Position numbers and translations under genes: made by a program. A stretch of DNA of 64,000 nucleotides from Blastopirellula marina. GTDB taxonomy: Bacteria; Planctomycetota; Planctomycetia; Pirellulales; Pirellulaceae. Positions 62,217 through 64,000 of the stretch are shown here, in pieces. Position 1 is the first letter of the stretch. Every line of letters begins with the position of its first letter. The stretch is taken from assembly GCF_002967765.1 (NCBI RefSeq), contig NZ_PUHY01000014.1, positions 372,001 to 436,000 on the forward strand. Direction: 5' to 3'. The notes below the pieces were generated by a model, which was given only the letters and a program-made list of their open reading frames with translations, was not told the DNA's origin and searched no databases.

Positions 62217-62862
62217 CCGCAGAGTTCCGCGACTTGCGATTGACGCAATCTTTCAGCGCTTGTCGAGCACGAAATACCAGTAGTTTCACGGCCCCTTCAC
62301 TGCGACGCATCTTTTCCGCGATTTGCGCCATCTTCAGCCGCGCATAGTAATGCATTTTTAAGGCGTCATGAGCAGACTGGCCGAGCGTACTGATGCACGA
62401 ATTCAGCCAATCATGGACTTGGCGATAATCGGACTGATCTTCCTGCGAGAGGGCGTCCAACTCGAGGCAAAGTTCAGTCCACTCGACCTCTTTTCTTCGT
62501 CGACTGCGGCGGATGTGTTCTCGAAGTACGTTTCGGGCCACGCCCAGAAGCCATGGACGAACCGGGACATCACCACGAAAACGGACCTTGCCGGCCAAGC
62601 AGCGGAGGAATACCTCTTGGCAGAGATCGTCGGCATCGGTCGGATCTGCTAAGCGTGAACGGAGGTAACCAAATACGAAGCTCTGTTGTCGTTGGACGAA
62701 CGCCCCGAGAGCTTCTCGGTCGTTCGACTGTAAGGCCTGAATCAGCAGAGCATCCTCTTCCGCGGCTTGCTGCCGTTGGTAATGGACAAAGCCGGTGGTC
62801 GACGGAGACGCCAATTCGTGAGCGTCGGTCGCCGTTTTCGTCGCGGAAGGGGATAAGGCCAT
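62209..62862 (-). CDS. ECF-type RNA polymerase sigma factor, partner of the giant sensor
   Basis: The ATG at 62860-62862 (MALSPSATKT) is used; a GTG 17 codons earlier is also in frame and neither has a clear Shine-Dalgarno site. The 217-aa protein has region 2 (GYLRSRLADPTDADDLCQEVFLRCL and VRPWLLGVARNVLREHIRRSRRRKE) and region 4 (ALKMHYYARLKMAQIAEKMRRSEGAVKLLVFRARQALK) of ECF sigma factors, with a basic linker. The stop overlaps the giant anti-sigma-like gene by eight bases, so the two are translationally coupled. It probably responds to an envelope or ligand signal through that partner. Confidence 0.9.
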   Translation of the reverse strand: MALSPSATKTATDAHELASPSTTGFVHYQRQQAAEEDALLIQALQSNDREALGAFVQRQQSFVFGYLRSRLADPTDADDLCQEVFLRCLAGKVRFRGDVPVRPWLLGVARNVLREHIRRSRRRKEVEWTELCLELDALSQEDQSDYRQVHDWLNSCISTLGQSAHDALKMHYYARLKMAQIAEKMRRSEGAVKLLVFRARQALKDCVNRKSRNSADE

Positions 62863-62989
62863 AGCGGAATCCGGGAGGAGATTGCGAGGACAGATCGAGA
62901 GGTTCGATCCCACTTAATCATATAAGAAAGGTAACATTTTTCGCAAATGATTCGAGCAATTCTTCGTTTCGGCAGGCGGAGGTTGGCAT

Positions 62990-63025
62990 AAAAAAAGCGA
63001 AGCCACTGATATTGCGGCTTCGCTT
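62990..63025 (-). terminator. Terminator after the truncated oxidoreductase gene
   Basis: On the minus strand AAGCGAAGCC pairs with GGCTTCGCTT across an 11-base loop and is followed by TTTTT. It ends the transcript of the Gfo/Idh/MocA gene at the window edge. Confidence 0.85.
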
Positions 63026-63062
63026 CTCATTTTTTGCAGAGAATCTAGGTCGTATGGGACGC

Positions 63063-64000
63063 TTAGATCAAGTCAGCCCAACCTTCGCGGTACTTCGGCT
63101 TGATGATGTCCGCGACTTCTGGTGCGTTCTTAGCAACCAGGTTCTTGGCATCCCACTCGATTGCTTTGCCCTTACCCGATTCACCGGTCGTCCAGACGGA
63201 CAAGTTACCCAGCAGAATGGTTTCCGACAGCGGACCGGCGTAGTTGGCGAAGTTAGACATCGGCTCTGGACCGCCCTTGATGCCGTCAACCCATTCCTTG
63301 AAGTGACCTGGGGAACGAGGAATGGTTTCCGGAGGACCTTCGTAGCCAGCGAACTTCGATTCCGGCAGCAGATCGAAGCGTGCACCATAATCGTTAGGCG
63401 AGTAGATCTTACCGGCGTCACCGATCAGCAGGCTTCCGCTGGTCGACAGCTTACCGCTATCGCCCAGTGGCAGATCCTTGGTCAGTTCCGGAGGTGGCAG
63501 CTTACCACCGTCGTACCAGAAGACCTTACATGGAGCACGTCCATCAAGTTCTGGGAAGTCGAACTCGATGACCGACCATTTGGGGTAGGTCTGGCCGTTG
63601 TGACCGGACGATTCGGCAGCAACCTTGTTCGGGTCACGTAGGTTCAGAGCCATGAAGGCCATGTTGAACGTATGGCAAGCCATGTCGCCCAAAGCACCGG
63701 TACCGAAGTCCCACCAACCGCGCCACTTGAATGGGTGATAAGCGTCGGCGTATTCACGGTAAGGAGCTGGACCGATGAACATTTCCCAGTCGACGTTTTC
63801 AGGGACCGGTTGTGGTTCTGGCTTAGCAACACCTTGTGGCCAGATCGGGCGATTGGTCCAAACGTGAACTTCGTTCACGGTACCAATGGCGCCAGCCTGG
63901 ATGATTTCAGCAGCACGACGAACGCCACGTTCTGCCGTACCTTGGTTACCCATCTGAGTAACGACTTTGTTTTCCTTGGCGATTTCGCCCAGGCGACGTG
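63063..64000 (-). CDS. Gfo/Idh/MocA-family oxidoreductase, C-terminal part (5' end beyond window)
   Basis: The frame is open to base 64000 on the minus strand (the upstream part reads [15 protein letters not shown] before MGNQGT), so the Rossmann domain start lies outside. The visible ~312 residues include [35 protein letters not shown] and [21 protein letters not shown], the conserved Gfo/Idh/MocA C-terminal motifs with the Asp/His pair. It ends with [11 protein letters not shown], like the C-terminus of planctomycete family members. The other Gfo/Idh/MocA gene in this window (40861-42216) has related motifs but different length, so this is a separate member. A terminator follows at 62990-63025. 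Confidence 0.9.
   Translation of the reverse strand, partial: RRLGEIAKENKVVTQMGNQGTAERGVRRAAEIIQAGAIGTVNEVHVWTNRPIWPQGVAKPEPQPVPENVDWEMFIGPAPYREYADAYHPFKWRGWWDFGTGALGDMACHTFNMAFMALNLRDPNKVAAESSGHNGQTYPKWSVIEFDFPELDGRAPCKVFWYDGGKLPPPELTKDLPLGDSGKLSTSGSLLIGDAGKIYSPNDYGARFDLLPESKFAGYEGPPETIPRSPGHFKEWVDGIKGGPEPMSNFANYAGPLSETILLGNLSVWTTGESGKGKAIEWDAKNLVAKNAPEVADIIKPKYREGWADLI

Overview
The window looks like chromosomal DNA of a planctomycete, most likely the Pirellulaceae (Blastopirellula/Bremerella-like). That placement is inferred from gene content: a cytochrome-c/DUF1549/DUF1553 protein paired with DUF1501, an AraC-type XylR-like regulator with a sugar-binding-protein-like half, a Cys-type sulfatase, Gfo/Idh/MocA and DUF1080 proteins, SHD1-domain and DUF1583-like proteins, and very long TPR and coiled-coil proteins. 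Base composition and gene density look even. I see no rRNA, intact tRNA, CRISPR array, insertion sequence, integrase or phage gene.

Layout. 1-8.1 kb: end of a vWA protein, a 904-aa TPR protein, a secreted barrel-like protein, a glycerophosphodiesterase, an SGNH hydrolase and a VanZ-like protein. 8.1-12.3 kb: a gap with a tRNA T-arm-like relic, then two paralogous secreted carboxypeptidase-regulatory-like proteins. 12.5-22.8 kb: the XylR-like regulator, the DUF1553/DUF1501 pair, ATP-type PEP carboxykinase, a sulfatase and a NupG-like transporter.

22.8-35.0 kb holds the most interesting unit, a complete Tad (tight adherence, type IVc) pilus locus: flp pilin, prepilin peptidase, tadE, cpaB, secretin, cpaE/tadZ, cpaF/tadA, tadB, tadC, a 178-aa secreted protein of unknown role and a TPR lipoprotein/TadD-like protein. 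The leader of the pilin gene contains a sequence I read as a class I cyclic-di-GMP (GEMM-I) riboswitch, preceded by three perfect inverted repeats and followed by hairpins. This suggests that pilin expression is tuned directly by the second messenger that controls surface attachment, which fits the swarmer-to-attached life style of planctomycetes.

35.0-44.3 kb: a ceramidase-like enzyme, an ECF sigma factor with a small zinc anti-sigma factor, an SHD1/zinc-ribbon membrane protein, an aldehyde dehydrogenase, a Gfo/Idh oxidoreductase with a DUF1080 protein, and a helix-turn-helix protein with an unrecognised C-terminal domain. 44.5-57.7 kb: a seven-gene minus-strand operon of the MoxR/DUF58/BatA (aerotolerance-like) type, headed by a terpene-cyclase-fold protein and containing a 1127-aa coiled-coil protein. 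57.9-62.9 kb: a second ECF sigma factor overlapping a 1423-aa membrane protein that joins an anti-sigma-like N-terminus to DUF1583-like and beta-propeller parts. The window ends inside another Gfo/Idh/MocA gene.

All functions are read from motifs and family knowledge only; no database search was run.
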